NCBI GenBank assembly: GCA_020350565.1
Contig: CP070718.1
Coordinates: 3,664,387 to 3,714,301 of the forward strand
From: Phycisphaerales bacterium
GTDB taxonomy: Bacteria > Planctomycetota > Phycisphaerae > UBA1845
Direction: 5' to 3'
Length of the DNA: 49,915 nt
A program made the translations under genes and the position numbers. A model generated the notes under the pieces. The model had not been told where the DNA came from, ran no database searches, and saw nothing but the letters and a program-made list of their open reading frames with translations. Shown piece by piece: positions 18,901-26,601 of the stretch; the first letter of the stretch is position 1, and the number at the start of each line of letters is the position of its first letter.

Positions 18901-20334
18901 GACGCAGCTACCGGGATCGGGATCCAGCGCCTGATCAATGCAGAAAGGCATGTCGTGGGGACCGTACGGGCTCGGATCGTAGAGGTCGTTGCAGTCCCAC
19001 GGATCGGTGGTTCGACCGACGAGCAGGTAACCGTCGCCGTCCGTCGACGTCCGCATGTAGTAATTGGACCCCTGGACGCTCGATCCGTTGTTGACAATCC
19101 CCATGAAGTAGCAGTTGCCGGCCGTCACATTGTAGGCCGGGGTAAGCGTGCCCGCAAACTCGAAGTCCGCACTCTCGATGCTGCCGTCGCCAAGGGCCGT
19201 CACGCCCTCCTGCGCTCGAAGAACGGCCAACGAACCACCACTCTGGCTATAGGTGGCATCGAGCGTGTCCGGGAAGCCGTCGGTGTCCGTATCCAGCCAG
19301 AACGTAACCGTGAAGTCATCCTCGCTCGGATCCCACGGAGTGGCCGGCACGCTATCCACATAACCGCCGTTCCAGCAGATGTCCACGATGGGCTGGGTCG
19401 CGGTGGCCTTGAAGTTGTCGACCATCGTGTTCGTGGTCCCAACGATCCACCAGTTTCCGTTGGGCGACTGGCAGTTCGCCGGAGGCTGCTCGCAGGGCAG
19501 CGTCGGCATGCACGTATCGCCGGGGAGCTGGCATTCGACATTAATGCAGAAGGCCTGATCCCAGAGACCCGACGTGCTCCAGTCGTTACCGAACGGGGTA
19601 GCCCCGTCATCATCAGCGGTCCGCCAGTACCACGTGCAATCGGGGTTGTCGAGATCGTTGACGATGCGGAGGAAGTAGCAGGTGTCGTCGGCAAGCGTCA
19701 ATGCCGTGCCGGCGGCCACCGTCGCGGTGTACTCCCAGATGTCAATCGTGGACGCACCACCCGCGAACGTGAGGTCCACACCCGTGTCGTCTCGGGTCAC
19801 GGTAATCTCGAACAGACTCTCCTGCCATGAGGCGACCAGGTTGGTCGGAATGCCCAGGACGTTATCCCAGATCTCGAGCGTGAAGTCCTCGCCGATCGGG
19901 TCGCACGGGCCCGGGGGAGGATCGGGGGCCGCACCGTCATAGTAGCCGCCCCACCAGCAGAACTGGCTGAGCTGCTGGTCCGGATCGGCAACGATGGTCA
20001 GGAAGTCATCGTAGTTGCTGCCACTGGCCGTCAACACGATGCCATCCGGACCCGCGCCGCCCCCGCTCTCCGGCGGCATCTGGCAGTAGGCACTGGTGCC
20101 ATCGAGCTCGCAGAAGTCGCCGATGGCACGGGTGCCGGTGGACGTGCCACCACCACCAATAACCGTCTGCCCGGCTCGAAGGCTGCCCATCAACAGGCTG
20201 CTCGATTCAGCAGACGCAACCTGCTTTGGCAGCACCTTCGTGCTTTGGGCCTTGTCAAGACGTACGTCGGCCGTGGCACTGCTACACAAAGCCACCAGGC
20301 CGAGTACCACCAATACGCTTACAGTTTTTCGCAT
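15955..20334 (-). CDS. Giant secreted multidomain protein with GACC motifs, dockerin-like pair and GEVED C-terminus
   Basis: 1459 residues; ATG at 20334 with GGAGGG upstream. Signal peptide about 1-22 (MRKTVSVLVVLGLVALCSS, then ATA). It contains three related beta-sandwich modules of about 130-150 residues (about 95-260, 290-460, 720-880), each with a FTLEIWDN/FTVTFWLD/FEVGYYPD-type strand and a conserved GTCYW/NCYFMGIVN strand. A pre-peptidase-C-like domain lies at about 490-640. Cys-rich GACC motifs occur near 648, 898, 941 and 1265. A dockerin-like calcium-loop pair is at about 975-1025 (GDGNGDGVVNPTDVGLIKF; DLDCDGSIGTGDVGLAKFF). The C-terminus (about 1365-1459) has VWIDYNADFDFDDAGE and ends GEVEDYTVNI, the GEVED domain. 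Likely exported, Ca-binding and disulfide-rich; surface adhesion or a structural role is an inference. Confidence 0.85.
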   Translation of the reverse strand: MRKTVSVLVVLGLVALCSSATADVRLDKAQSTKVLPKQVASAESSSLLMGSLRAGQTVIGGGGTSTGTRAIGDFCELDGTSAYCQMPPESGGGAGPDGIVLTASGSNYDDFLTIVADPDQQLSQFCWWGGYYDGAAPDPPPGPCDPIGEDFTLEIWDNVLGIPTNLVASWQESLFEITVTRDDTGVDLTFAGGASTIDIWEYTATVAAGTALTLADDTCYFLRIVNDLDNPDCTWYWRTADDDGATPFGNDWSTSGLWDQAFCINVECQLPGDTCMPTLPCEQPPANCQSPNGNWWIVGTTNTMVDNFKATATQPIVDICWNGGYVDSVPATPWDPSEDDFTVTFWLDTDTDGFPDTLDATYSQSGGSLAVLRAQEGVTALGDGSIESADFEFAGTLTPAYNVTAGNCYFMGIVNNGSSVQGSNYYMRTSTDGDGYLLVGRTTDPWDCNDLYDPSPYGPHDMPFCIDQALDPDPGSCVYLVVNDECIDAIDVVCNTQVNADNCLATAGLDDPQVLEESSDWSQCLLNPIFADNTMWYKWVATGDAITVKTCSTTGAADTVAGIFRLVQTTEPCTGNLVEAFAHSGGLPDFQTSSTRSCANPANHAFFCPGTLIQGETYYIMVGSDPGTAPGAFTLDIVCGAECEAPPTGACCQPDETCCPTPDDPGQRMTASQCFCDPVPPCTFGTAWFQDQACEDVVCPSSFCGEEGFCQFFSNVNAYYSDPDAANQGKGFDDFIPDITEPAQIVGMCFDGIWLTAVPCDPPAYNFEVGYYPDLGTGLPDIDNPIAVFSTADATLQVGGEDTGITFAPPDTTNIYQMTALHAAVPVEPGTCYWVSVSGLADDCVFLWTSSSDEFGGNGRKALWTPSGGLIMIGDEDNDGDFVFCIDLGLVPGSCPPPVGACCLQNPPSCVELQSEDECIDAGGIWRGVGMGCADVDCSVGACCVGLDCTQTDAAGCEGGVSVCDFATWGNEPVCFGDGNGDGVVNPTDVGLIKFYYPSDCSDPAFQEVCCRYDLDCDGSIGTGDVGLAKFFYSSGDPPACDASYPLHLAPPGDPNHCPLYFGGGGAGGSFYGYGTVCPAGRDNGEITCNCVCPDGALYECTEICDVEAAHDPPDPDCNGGCSEPGPPYEAFDPISAGDTICGTTAIVPALEPGYVNRDLDWFSFSTTDPNGTYVTWSVFSDFCAQIFIFEADCETGGGWVTDSLVQEVWPGECVNTVMDLCLPAGDWYAAVAPHWAGNNYALPCTMEDNRYYATLTFETPCPDGACCLAGACIETGTILECETAGGEVWYEGEDCFGTPPFECPLGVYCPAGSGLCDEYIAEVIVGTIDHLPDPGTGCGAGGYEDWTTISTNLTRGSSYNFDFRPGIIGYGIGWYYIGSELSVWIDYNADFDFDDAGENIGYQVPPPFDFDFIVDSGATVGETRLRVRWNYPDAGAPQPDPCGNTASGEVEDYTVNIQ

Positions 20335-22064
20335 AGAACTCCCTCCAACAAAGTTGAATGAACCCGTTGAGGCTACGCGCCAGGACCGCCCCCCTAGGCC
20401 TCGCCTCGCCTATTCAAGACAAACATGCCGAAACGATGACACGTTTCGGCATCCGATAACACCGCAATCCCCACCAAAGCGGTGAGAGAACGCGCATAAG
20501 CAGTACCCACCACGATAGCGCCAGCAATCGACGGGTGGCCTTAGTGCCATAGACGACATACCTCGACCAGACACGTCTCGCACCTATGTAGCGAGCACTC
20601 ATGCTTTTCGGACTGGACAGCCCCCGGTTATGGAAGGTCTGACTAACCCCCTAGCCTCTCACTTCCTCCGAGCGATAATAACCCACGTCGCCCATTCTCT
20701 CAACATCCCTAGGGGTTGTCAACCGCCTTTCTGGCTCTGCCCAGCCGCCCAAAAACGGCCCAATTCCCTGCCGCACCGCTCGATAGATCCAATGCCCTCC
20801 ACCAAAGTAAAGCAAAAGTGCAGCACTTGTGGACGCCCCGCACCCGCATGGAACGCCCGCGCGCCCGGAAATCCTACGGACCGTGACCAACCGGGGGGCC
20901 TCGATTGCCGAAACTGCCGCAGGATCTTCCACAATACATGGATTCCATTCTGACCAACGCCTTTCCACGCATGCAGGTCCAGAGCCCGTGCGCCGCGAAC
21001 GCACGAGACCCGTATACCTTTCGGAATGCCGCCTTGACGGACCCAATACCTCGACCTGTACGCGCCGCTGACACTCGGGAGACAACGGTTTGCGTGCGTA
21101 AGCAACCTGCGAATGATCCGATATGCAGCGCACCACCTCATCCGCCCAAGTCGGCATGCCCGACTGCCCTTGGGTGATTCTTGCTCGATCGATCAGCGCC
21201 GTTCGTTTCACCGAGGCCAAATACGCCAAGTTCCGCTCAAGCTCGGCGGATCCGCATGTCCGATCTCGGTCGGAACCCATTCCCATATCGGTACTTTCGC
21301 CGACCTGATCCGCGAAAAACCTCGTTCTCGGCTTGAAACAACAAGGCCGAACGGACCTGGATCAGACGGTTCCGCACGCCATGACAACAGGATATGAACG
21401 GGGGCTGCACGCCGACTCACCCCCGCATCGGCGTTCCGAGCGACCGAAGTTAGCCCTACTGGAAGAAAAACCCTGGCGGCGACCCCAATGCTGGGAGGCC
21501 CCGTGGCCGGGAGCCACGGCTTAATCCCCAGGAGCACGCACGCCCTGGCAACATTGCCATCGCCGGGCCGGCAGGCATAAGCGGTTTGCGAAGCGCGGAC
21601 GACGCTTTCGAGCGCATGAGGACCCACAAGCCATCATCCGGCTCTGGGCGCGACGGATTGGGACGACCTCATGACTCGAATCCCGCGTGCAATCATGGGA
21701 TCGGGAGAAGAATCCGTCGGGGAATAATCGTCCGATAATCCGTCCCGGCAGAACATCGATCAACAACCGGCGGGCCAACCCCGTCGCAACCGATTCGGCC
21801 CGCATCTCACCATCTGACGCCCCGCGCGATTGGACACATGCAAAATGCATATTGTGGCTCAAAGTTTTGCTTGCTTCTCCAGCGGAAAGCGGCAGCGGCG
21901 ACGGTACCCGGAGCCACTGACCATCGACGCCCGTTTCTCATTCGCTCGGCACAGCCGCACACGCCGAATAGGCCGCGCAGATCATCCAAGCCGAGCCAAG
22001 CACGCTGTCAGCGACCGCAATCACGCAGATGCAAATCAAGGGATGAGGATCAAGCGGAAAGAGC
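20335..22064. other. 1.7-kb gene-poor region
   Basis: No coding frame with a ribosome site and a protein-like sequence was found on either strand. It contains the 20425-20452 hairpin and a hairpin CCGTGGC-CGGGA-GCCACGG (21501-21519). The long minus-strand frame at about 20651-21286 is Arg/Gly-rich, shows no domain, and is probably chance. It may hold the promoter and leader of the giant secreted protein gene. Confidence 0.55.
20425..20452. promoter_or_regulatory. Perfect 11-bp hairpin in the leader of the giant secreted protein gene
   Basis: ATGCCGAAACG (20425-20435), loop ATGACA, CGTTTCGGCAT (20442-20452). It ends 91 bp upstream of the ATG at 20334 on the minus strand. There is no U-run. 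It could be a leader hairpin, an operator or a REP-type palindrome. Confidence 0.55.
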
Positions 22065-22277
22065 TTACCGCTCGTGCCAGCGAGATAATCGCGTGGCACG
22101 TTCGCGCTGCAGGACCAGATCGACGTCTTCGCTCAAGGCCAGCCGATCTCGGCGATTGACTTGTCTGTGCAGTTCTGCGTGCTCATGGGCCGACTGCGTC
22201 ATCGTGGTCCCACAGCCGGGAAGAAACAGGATGGACGCGACGAACAGGGCAATCAAACAACGGGGCACACGGATCAT
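22065..22277 (-). CDS. Small predicted lipoprotein
   Basis: 70 residues from the ATG at 22277, with AAGGGG about eight bases upstream; an ATG nine codons earlier is less likely. MIRVPRCLIALFVASILFLPGC is a lipoprotein signal peptide with the lipobox LPGC (Cys 22). The mature part is only 48 residues, polar and probably one helix (QSAHEHAELHRQVNRRDRLA), ending WHER. No family recognised. It lies alone at the edge of the gene-poor region. Confidence 0.72.
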   Translation of the reverse strand: MIRVPRCLIALFVASILFLPGCGTTMTQSAHEHAELHRQVNRRDRLALSEDVDLVLQRERATRLSRWHER

Positions 22278-22472
22278 CGAACGTTCCCCTTCAACAGGCC
22301 GCAACGGCTACCAGAATCTGCCGCTCACCCCAATAAGGGCACGCTCGCGATTGTAGGTGCCCCCGTTGCCCTGTCAACCGGTGCAACAGCGATTCCGTCC
22401 CGTTCAGGCCGGCAGGCAAGGCAGACCAGCCGACGCCTCAGAGATGCCCTAACCTGTCGAGCCTCGTTGTGC

Positions 22473-22913
22473 CTATGATTTTCTCTTCTTCCGCAGCGAC
22501 TCGATCTGAACGAAGTCGTAGTGGCAGCCGGTGTTCATACCGGGACACTTCTGATGGGCCCGGTTCCAGTCATCGGCGGTTCGCAGGTTCTGCGTCCAGA
22601 ACGGCCAGGTCCGGCACTGCAACGGGCGCACGGGGTGAATGGCACACGAAGTCCGTGGCCCGTCCGGTTCTCGACGGCCGGTCCGCACGAGGAAAATACA
22701 GTCGCCATTCGGCTTCTCGGTGAGGCTGTAGCGAAGGCCGACACGACGAACCTTACGCTCGTCCAGTTTTCCCTCTTCGTGCCCGAGGAACTCCGCGATT
22801 CGGGCGATGTCCTTCTTCGTCACCCAGACGTAGCCAGGATCGCCGCTGCAGCAGTTCCCGCACTGCGTGCAGGAGAAGCACAGCCCGGCCTGATACCATT
22901 TTTCCTTAGCCAA
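22473..22913 (-). CDS. YkgJ family cysteine-cluster protein
   Basis: 146 residues from a TTG at 22913, chosen because AGAGGGAG stands seven bases upstream and the product then starts AKEKWYQAGLCFSCTQCG, as family members do; GTG 22976 and ATG 22964 give longer forms without a good ribosome site. Cysteines CFSCTQCGNCC near the N-terminus, followed by GDPGYVWVTKKDIARIAEFL, and later CAIHPVRPLQCRTWPFW, are the Fe/Zn-cluster pattern of PF03692. Molecular role is not established for the family; metal binding is expected. Divergent from the S41 peptidase gene. Confidence 0.88.
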   Translation of the reverse strand: MAKEKWYQAGLCFSCTQCGNCCSGDPGYVWVTKKDIARIAEFLGHEEGKLDERKVRRVGLRYSLTEKPNGDCIFLVRTGRREPDGPRTSCAIHPVRPLQCRTWPFWTQNLRTADDWNRAHQKCPGMNTGCHYDFVQIESLRKKRKS

Positions 22914-23119
22914 TCGTGGGCTCCCTCTTGGAAACAACTGATTCTCGGACGAGGGAAATGCCATTCCCCGTAACACGGGTGCCCATAAAGTCCCCCGGAT
23001 TGAAAAGCCCCGCTTCGATCGACGATGAAATCCCGAGGGAACGCGTATCCAACGTCCGGAGCGGAGGCGCGCAGCTCCGCCCCGGAACGATTGTCGAACG
23101 ATTCAGTACGAGGTCAAGG

Positions 23120-24433
23120 ATGCTGAGGCAGAACGTGGTCTGGTTGGCGGTGTTCGTGGTGATCGCCACAATGCTCCTGCGCCTTCCGCCCATGATCGCC
23201 CAGCAGGAGTCGGTGCTGAACGTGTACGGACCGCTGGTCGAAGCGGACGCCTTGGCCAGGAAGTACTACGTCGCGCCCATCGAAAGCCGACGCCTGGTAG
23301 ACGGTGCGATCCGTGGCATGATGCTTGAACTCGACCCGTACAGCGCATACATCGCGCCGGACGAACTACCCGCTTTTCGAAGGCACCATTCCGGCGATTA
23401 TAGCGGCGTGGGTCTCGAACTCGCCGTCCGCGGCGGCGAAGTCCGCGTGATCTCCCCGATCGACGACAGCCCGGCCGCCCGCGCCGGCATCCTTCCAGGC
23501 GACACGATTCTGGCCATCGACCGACACGATGTCGAATACATGTCGGAGTCTGCGGTCAACAGCCTGCTTGCCGGTCCGCTGGGGAGCAGGGTCTCGATTC
23601 GGCTCCGCCACGCCGGGCAGGGGCAAGAGGAGATCATCCACGTCACGAGGGGACCTGTCAGTCTCGTTAGCGTAAAAGGCCTCCGACGCCGACCAAACGG
23701 CGACTGGGACTACCTCATCGATGCGGAGAAACGGATCGGCTACATCCGCGTAAGCAGTTTCCGGGAAAACACAATGGGCGAGTTTAATCACGCCCTGAAC
23801 ACGGCGCTCGGCCAAGGTGCCACCCGTCTCATCCTGGATTTGCGATTCAATCCCGGCGGCCTGACCCATGAGGCGATCGCCATGGTCGACCGATTCGTCG
23901 ACCACGGCGTGATTCTCAAGATCGTGAATCGCCGGCAATCAATCGAGGAGTACCACGCCACGGAACACGGCACGTTGAAAGACGTGCCCTTGACCGTCCT
24001 CATTAACCGTGCGACTGCGAGTTCGGCCGAAATCGTAGCCGGAGCACTGCAGGACCTGGACAGGGCAACCATCGTCGGCGAGCGGAGCTTCGGCAAGGGA
24101 AGCGTGCAGCACCTGATTCCCCTCGAGAAACACGACGGTGCGATCAAGCTCACTGTCGCGTTTTACCAGTTGCCGGACGGACGCATCATCCATCGCGACG
24201 CGAGCGGGCACGGAGACGATCAGTGGGGCATCGTGCCCGACATACTCGTCCCGCTGTCCGCGGAGGAATTCGACACAATCGTTCGGACCCGGGTAAAGCC
24301 GGATCGCTCCTTCCCCACAGGTGGCACCGTGGCGGCACCACCCCATGTCGAACTCGATCAGGATCGGCAGCTCCGCGAGGCCATCTCGATCCTTCGAGGA
24401 GCATCTTCTTCTGCGCCTCGAGGCGACTCTTAG
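23120..24433 (+). CDS. S41 (C-terminal processing) peptidase
   Basis: 437 residues from ATG 23120 (GAGGTCAAGG just upstream); an earlier in-frame ATG (22916) would add 68 residues with no signal sequence. Membrane anchor about 5-22, tail exported. PDZ domain about 95-165 (YSGVGLELAVRGGEVRVISP, GDTILAIDRHDV). Protease core about 200-390: ILDLRFNPGG, catalytic Ser 301 in NRATASSAEIVAGAL (aligned with the Ser-Ala-Ser of Tsp/CtpA) and Lys 326 in SFGKGSVQ. It should cleave proteins near their C-termini in the periplasm or cell envelope. Target unknown. The Ser/Lys dyad is intact. Confidence 0.93.
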   Translation: MLRQNVVWLAVFVVIATMLLRLPPMIAQQESVLNVYGPLVEADALARKYYVAPIESRRLVDGAIRGMMLELDPYSAYIAPDELPAFRRHHSGDYSGVGLELAVRGGEVRVISPIDDSPAARAGILPGDTILAIDRHDVEYMSESAVNSLLAGPLGSRVSIRLRHAGQGQEEIIHVTRGPVSLVSVKGLRRRPNGDWDYLIDAEKRIGYIRVSSFRENTMGEFNHALNTALGQGATRLILDLRFNPGGLTHEAIAMVDRFVDHGVILKIVNRRQSIEEYHATEHGTLKDVPLTVLINRATASSAEIVAGALQDLDRATIVGERSFGKGSVQHLIPLEKHDGAIKLTVAFYQLPDGRIIHRDASGHGDDQWGIVPDILVPLSAEEFDTIVRTRVKPDRSFPTGGTVAAPPHVELDQDRQLREAISILRGASSSAPRGDS

Positions 24434-24709
24434 GGCGATTCATCTTCGCCGTCCACACTTTTCCCATACGCTGGGCGTCTTGCGGCGATCGGGCGTCCCG
24501 TCATTTTTCATCCGCGGCGAAGCTCCCGAGCCCACGGATTCGTGGGTCGCAGTCGAGGAGGCTGATTCAAAGCGGTCGCACGTCACCTCACCCCAGGCCT
24601 GACACCTAGCCAAAAGCCGCGGCACCATGCACAATAGCGAGAAGATCGTCGAGAGGAACAATAACGCAGGCCGTCGAGCGAAGCTGAGCAGCCGGGAATC
24701 CACTGCGAT

Positions 24710-25861
24710 ATGCTCTCACTGAAGCTCAGGCTATTAAAGCGTCTTGACCGCATGGTCGGTCCGTGGGTGATCCGTTGGCTCAAACCGACCGCCAAGGCTC
24801 TCGCAACCGCACCCGGCAACCCGGCCGCCGCCTGGCAGCCGCAACCGATCGACCCGGATGGTATTAAGCGCATCTTGCTCATCCGACCCGGCGGGATCGG
24901 AGACGCCGTCCTCACGTTCCCCATGATCAAGGCGCTGAAGGAGCATTTCACCGGCGCGACGATCGACGTTCTCGGCGAGCGGCGAAACACCGGCGTCTAT
25001 CAGATCAACAATCTCGTAAGCGCCATGTACCGCTACGACCACCGGCCCCTCCGCACCCTGTCGCAGCTCAGGCATGCGCGGTACCAGATCGTCATCGACA
25101 CGGAGCAGTATCATCACCTGTCCGTAGTTGTGGCCAATGCTCTAAGGCCCGAATATCTTTGCGGCTTCGACACCGTGGGACGCGGGCAGTTCCAGACGCA
25201 CCGCGTGCGGTATTGTGAGCCAATCTACGAGATTTACTCCTTTCTGCGCCTGGCCGCAGCGCTGACCGGCAGAGAGCCGTCCTTCGACCGCGACAGCCCT
25301 TTTCTGGACGTGGATGAACGTTGGCAGGAATGGGCGGCAAGGACGCTGGCACCCCATGGTGATCGACCGCTCGCAGTCATCGTGCCCGGAGCTTCAACAC
25401 CGCACAAGTACTGGGCTCCCGACCGCTACGCCGACATCGCCCGCTGGCTGATCGAGCACGACCACTTCGTTGTCATTCTCGGCGGCCGCGACACGCTGCA
25501 GTCGGCCAAGCTCATCGCCGCCTGCAACGACGGCAAGGACGCGCTCAATCTGGCCGGCAGGACCGCCCTGCCCCAGACAACCGGCATCGTTCAGCGCGCG
25601 AGCCTCTACATCAGCTCCGATACCGGCGCCCTGCACATCGCCTATGGAGTCGGCACACCGACGGTCCACATGTTCGGCAGCGGCATCCAGGAAAAATGGG
25701 CGCCGCAGGGGCGGCGGTACGTGGTGGTCAACAAGGGCCTGCCTTGCAGCCCGTGCACGCGCTACGGCTACACGCCACCGTGTCCATACGGCGTCGCGTG
25801 CATGGAGGCCATCGAGGTGGAGGACGTCATTGCAGCCATCGAGGAGGTGCTGCGACAATGA
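24710..25861 (+). CDS. Glycosyltransferase family 9 (heptosyltransferase-like)
   Basis: 383 residues. Core begins KRILLIRPGGIGDAVLTFPM (about 53), the GT9 N-terminal motif, and the donor-site half has VIVPGASTPHKYWAPDRYAD (about 225) and SDTGALHIAYGVGTPTVHMF (about 302). A Cys-rich loop follows (GLPCSPCTRYGYTPPCPYGVAC, given here as two parts: CSPC and CPYGVAC). GT9 enzymes add heptose or other sugars to lipopolysaccharide core or related glycans on the cytoplasmic side. First gene of a three-gene operon, with its stop overlapping the methyltransferase start (ATGA, 25858-25861). Confidence 0.92.
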   Translation: MLSLKLRLLKRLDRMVGPWVIRWLKPTAKALATAPGNPAAAWQPQPIDPDGIKRILLIRPGGIGDAVLTFPMIKALKEHFTGATIDVLGERRNTGVYQINNLVSAMYRYDHRPLRTLSQLRHARYQIVIDTEQYHHLSVVVANALRPEYLCGFDTVGRGQFQTHRVRYCEPIYEIYSFLRLAAALTGREPSFDRDSPFLDVDERWQEWAARTLAPHGDRPLAVIVPGASTPHKYWAPDRYADIARWLIEHDHFVVILGGRDTLQSAKLIAACNDGKDALNLAGRTALPQTTGIVQRASLYISSDTGALHIAYGVGTPTVHMFGSGIQEKWAPQGRRYVVVNKGLPCSPCTRYGYTPPCPYGVACMEAIEVEDVIAAIEEVLRQ

Positions 25862-26601
25862 CCTCCGAGCCCGCCGGATCATTTAACGAGAGCTACTTCG
25901 AGCATACCTACGGCGTGACCCGGGTGAAGCCGTTCACCCGGCACTGGTGGTCGGTACGTCTGTATGCCGGGATGGCCGACTGGCTGCTGCGCCGGACGGG
26001 CGGCCGACGAATGCTCGAAGTGGGCTGTGGCTACGGTTTCATTCTCGCGAAGCTGCAGCATCGATACGAAACGTTCGGCGTAGATGTCTCGGAGCACGCC
26101 ATCGAACAGTGTCAGACAGTGACACCAGAGTCAAGATGCTTCGTCGGCGACGTTCAAGAAGGCCTGCCCGCCGAACTCGAACGCGGTTCCTTTGATCTCG
26201 TTCTGGCGTGCTACGTCTTCGAGCATTTGCGCGACCCGCCGGCAGCCATGCATACGGTCCGGTCGCTCTTGAAAGACGGCGGCATGCTTCTCTTCTCGGT
26301 ACCGAATACGGAATCGATCGGCGCGAGATGGAAAGGCAAGGACTGGTACGGGCGCAAGGACCCAACGCACTGCTCGCTCCTGCCTCCCGATCGCTGGATC
26401 GAACTGACGCGCGAGGCCGGCTTCCGCGTCGAACGTGAAACCTCTGACGGGTACTGGGATCTGCCTTACCTTCGACGCTTGCCGAAGCTGCTTCAGGCAC
26501 CGCTCTTCCTAGCGCCGTCAGCGTTCGCCTGCGTCATGGCCCGGCCCGTCCTCCCGAAACGTTTCGGCGAGAACATCCTGGTGATTGCCAAGAAAGTATG
26601 A
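25858..26601 (+). CDS. Class I SAM-dependent methyltransferase (Methyltransf_23 type)
   Basis: 247 residues from ATG 25858, overlapping the GT9 stop by ATGA. Motif I LEVGCGYGFILAKL (about 51-64), acidic end of strand 2 in FGVDVSEHAI (about 75), motif II-like GDVQEGLPAEL, and DLVLACYVFEHLRDP (about 118-132) are typical of methyltransferases acting on glycan or lipid precursors. A hydrophobic C-terminal stretch (LLQAPLFLAPSAFACVMARP) may touch the membrane. Its placement between GT9 and the TMTC-like gene suggests it modifies a surface glycan; the acceptor is unknown. Confidence 0.88.
   Translation: MTSEPAGSFNESYFEHTYGVTRVKPFTRHWWSVRLYAGMADWLLRRTGGRRMLEVGCGYGFILAKLQHRYETFGVDVSEHAIEQCQTVTPESRCFVGDVQEGLPAELERGSFDLVLACYVFEHLRDPPAAMHTVRSLLKDGGMLLFSVPNTESIGARWKGKDWYGRKDPTHCSLLPPDRWIELTREAGFRVERETSDGYWDLPYLRRLPKLLQAPLFLAPSAFACVMARPVLPKRFGENILVIAKKV

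Noticed and set aside
16342-19830. Long plus-strand open frame of over 1100 codons
   Set aside because: It lies antisense to the giant secreted protein gene, is Arg/Val-rich without domains or a ribosome site, and comes from codon bias on the real strand.
20651-21286. Minus-strand open frame of 211 codons in the gene desert
   Set aside because: No ribosome site, no domain, Arg/Gly-rich random-like composition.
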